Assembly: GCA_030603505.1 (NCBI GenBank)
Contig: JAUVXQ010000067.1
Span: 1-6,951, forward strand
From: Candidatus Heimdallarchaeota archaeon
GTDB lineage: Archaea; Asgardarchaeota; Heimdallarchaeia; Heimdallarchaeales; Heimdallarchaeaceae
Length of the DNA stretch: 6,951 bases
Direction: 5' to 3'
Shown in pieces: positions 5,733 through 6,951 of this stretch; the first letter of the stretch is position 1, and each line of letters opens with the position of its first letter. The notes beneath the pieces are model-generated. The model was not told the origin of the DNA, did not search any database, and worked only from the letters and a program-made list of their open reading frames with translations. Both the position numbers and the translations under genes were made by a program.

Positions 5733-6951
5733 ATTTTAATGACGATTTCATACATTTGTTCCGCGATTTTTACATACTTACTTCCATTTTGTAATTTGTA
5801 ATTGTCTTCCCACAATAATTTGTCTATTACAATGAATAACTCTTCAATTTGAGGTACTAACTCTTTCCTTTCTTGTAAAAACTCCAAGATTTGAAAATTT
5901 AACGTGGTAATAGATAAGATGCTGAACTCTCCTGTAACTATTCGCGAGAGAACTTTTTGATAATATTGGATAATTTTATCTGCTCCCTTGCCCTTCTTCT
6001 TTATTTTATCTGCATCTATGGTTAAAGGTTCTCTCTCTCGAACTCGTGTTACCATTTCCTCATCTCTAATCTCTTCAAGTTCTTTATCGACACCTTTTGT
6101 AATTCTTACCTTCTTCTTCTTGAAGAGTGTAACAAAAGCAAAAAAAGGGAATGGGTTAAAAATCCAGCTAGGTTCATACATTCCTTTTTTGGCAAGGTAA
6201 CCTTCAAAATATCTGTTTAATGATATCCCAACTATGAATAGAATTAGAAATAGATGACAAATTATCATCCATGAATATGAAGGGTCATTAGCATTCAGAA
6301 AAATCATTACTACATCACTCAAGAAGAACCAAATAGATAGTGCAATGAAGATGTAGTTCTCTTTTTGCCAGAAAAGCCACGTTCCTAAAACACTTGAAGC
6401 AACTGTTAGAACGTAAAAAATGATTACTTGAATTACAGTAATATTATTCCAAAACATAAAATAAAATAGAATCAACTCAAAAGTTGCCAGAATTGTGGTA
6501 CCAGTAGCTATTTGTATCATTTGTCTTGCTTGGCTTCCCATCATTACATCATATCTAAACTGCTTTCTGTCTAAACTTCCTCTAAATTTCTCATAATTCA
6601 TGTAAAGGATGGAGAACATCATTCCTGATAGAATAGCTATATCTAGAATAGATATCAGGGTTGTTGTGTTGAAAATGGCTGATGATTCAACCTTGTATAC
6701 TTCTAGAAATTTTGTGTAAACCCAATCTGAAAAGGATAAAGGTGCGAAAATTAAAATCATTACTACATACATGAACCACAATAGATTACTTGAAACAGAT
6801 ACTGTGTCTAAAACTATTGGAGGTTCTGCTATCTCCCACTCTGCTCCACTTAGGAATCTTGGCATTCTGTCTTGAATATATCTAGCTCGAATAATTCTTT
6901 CTAATATTTCAACTCCAATAAAGATCAGACCTAATATGGGGAGTACAATCC
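5726..6951 (-). CDS. Polytopic membrane protein with cytoplasmic C-terminal domain, 5' end cut by window
   Basis: I do not recognise a named family. An ATG at 6865 would give 379 residues. However, the frame has no stop codon between it and the window edge, and those 28 upstream codons read as a membrane helix (IVLPILGLIFIGVEIL) plus a basic stretch (ERIIRARYIQDR). There is no Shine-Dalgarno sequence before 6865. The true start is therefore outside. Counting from that ATG, helices lie near 26-48, 64-88, 114-138, 140-165, 171-190 and 197-219, with a further hydrophobic stretch at 233-248. A highly charged cytoplasmic tail (249-300) follows, then a helical domain (about 296-379, including EELFIVIDKLLWED). 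In position and style this tail resembles the DUF4129-type ends of membrane proteins found in MoxR-DUF58 operons, but that is only a tentative similarity. The TGA is embedded in the ribosome binding site of the DUF58 gene, five bases before its ATG, so the two should be co-translated. Confidence 0.85.
   Translation of the reverse strand, partial: IVLPILGLIFIGVEILERIIRARYIQDRMPRFLSGAEWEIAEPPIVLDTVSVSSNLLWFMYVVMILIFAPLSFSDWVYTKFLEVYKVESSAIFNTTTLISILDIAILSGMMFSILYMNYEKFRGSLDRKQFRYDVMMGSQARQMIQIATGTTILATFELILFYFMFWNNITVIQVIIFYVLTVASSVLGTWLFWQKENYIFIALSIWFFLSDVVMIFLNANDPSYSWMIICHLFLILFIVGISLNRYFEGYLAKKGMYEPSWIFNPFPFFAFVTLFKKKKVRITKGVDKELEEIRDEEMVTRVREREPLTIDADKIKKKGKGADKIIQYYQKVLSRIVTGEFSILSITTLNFQILEFLQERKELVPQIEELFIVIDKLLWEDNYKLQNGSKYVKIAEQMYEIVIKMR

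Noticed and set aside
5988..6200. 70-codon + strand ORF
   Set aside because: It is antisense to the charged tail of the membrane protein; low complexity explains the open frame.

Overview
This is an A+T-rich window with two parts: the distal end of a CRISPR array on the + strand (1-584), and a tightly packed operon running leftwards on the - strand (702-6951). They converge on a 117-base gap. The likely source is an archaeon. The evidence is a CRISPR repeat ending in ATTGAAAT, a DUF58 (von Willebrand A-like) gene among large membrane proteins, a surface protein dense in N-glycosylation sequons and anchored by one C-terminal helix, and a likely CARDB domain. An Asgard or related lineage would fit, but nothing here settles the phylum. 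A Gram-positive-like bacterium is less likely and not formally excluded.

Region 1-584: nine 30-base repeats separated by eight complete 36-37-base spacers, plus part of a ninth spacer at the left edge. The last repeat (555-584) is degenerate, so the leader lies to the left, outside the window, and transcription runs rightwards. No cas gene is visible. Region 585-701 is non-coding.

Region 702-6951, in transcription order (right to left): (1) a polytopic membrane protein with a cytoplasmic C-terminal domain, cut by the right edge; its reading frame is open to the last base. (2) A DUF58 protein with a complete-looking MIDAS metal site. (3) A secreted, single-anchor protein with an internally repeated beta-rich ectodomain and a CARDB-like domain. 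(4) A membrane protein of about 14 helices, followed out of frame by a HEAT-repeat domain. Genes 1-3 are separated by 5 bases or fewer, or overlap by 4 bases; gene 4 follows after 17 bases. They are therefore probably co-transcribed. DUF58 proteins usually work with MoxR-family AAA+ ATPases, and a moxR gene may lie upstream, beyond the right edge. My inference is a membrane-spanning assembly: a cytoplasmic VWA adaptor, two polytopic proteins and a glycosylated outer-surface protein.

The most notable observation is the junction in gene 4. A tract with an 11-base period (1161-1187) sits exactly where the membrane protein loses its frame and the HEAT domain begins in another. Removing one 11-base unit restores a single open frame of 727 codons. 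The gene is thus either a recent frameshift mutant, a slipped-strand (phase-variable) gene, a programmed frameshift, or a sequencing or assembly error.
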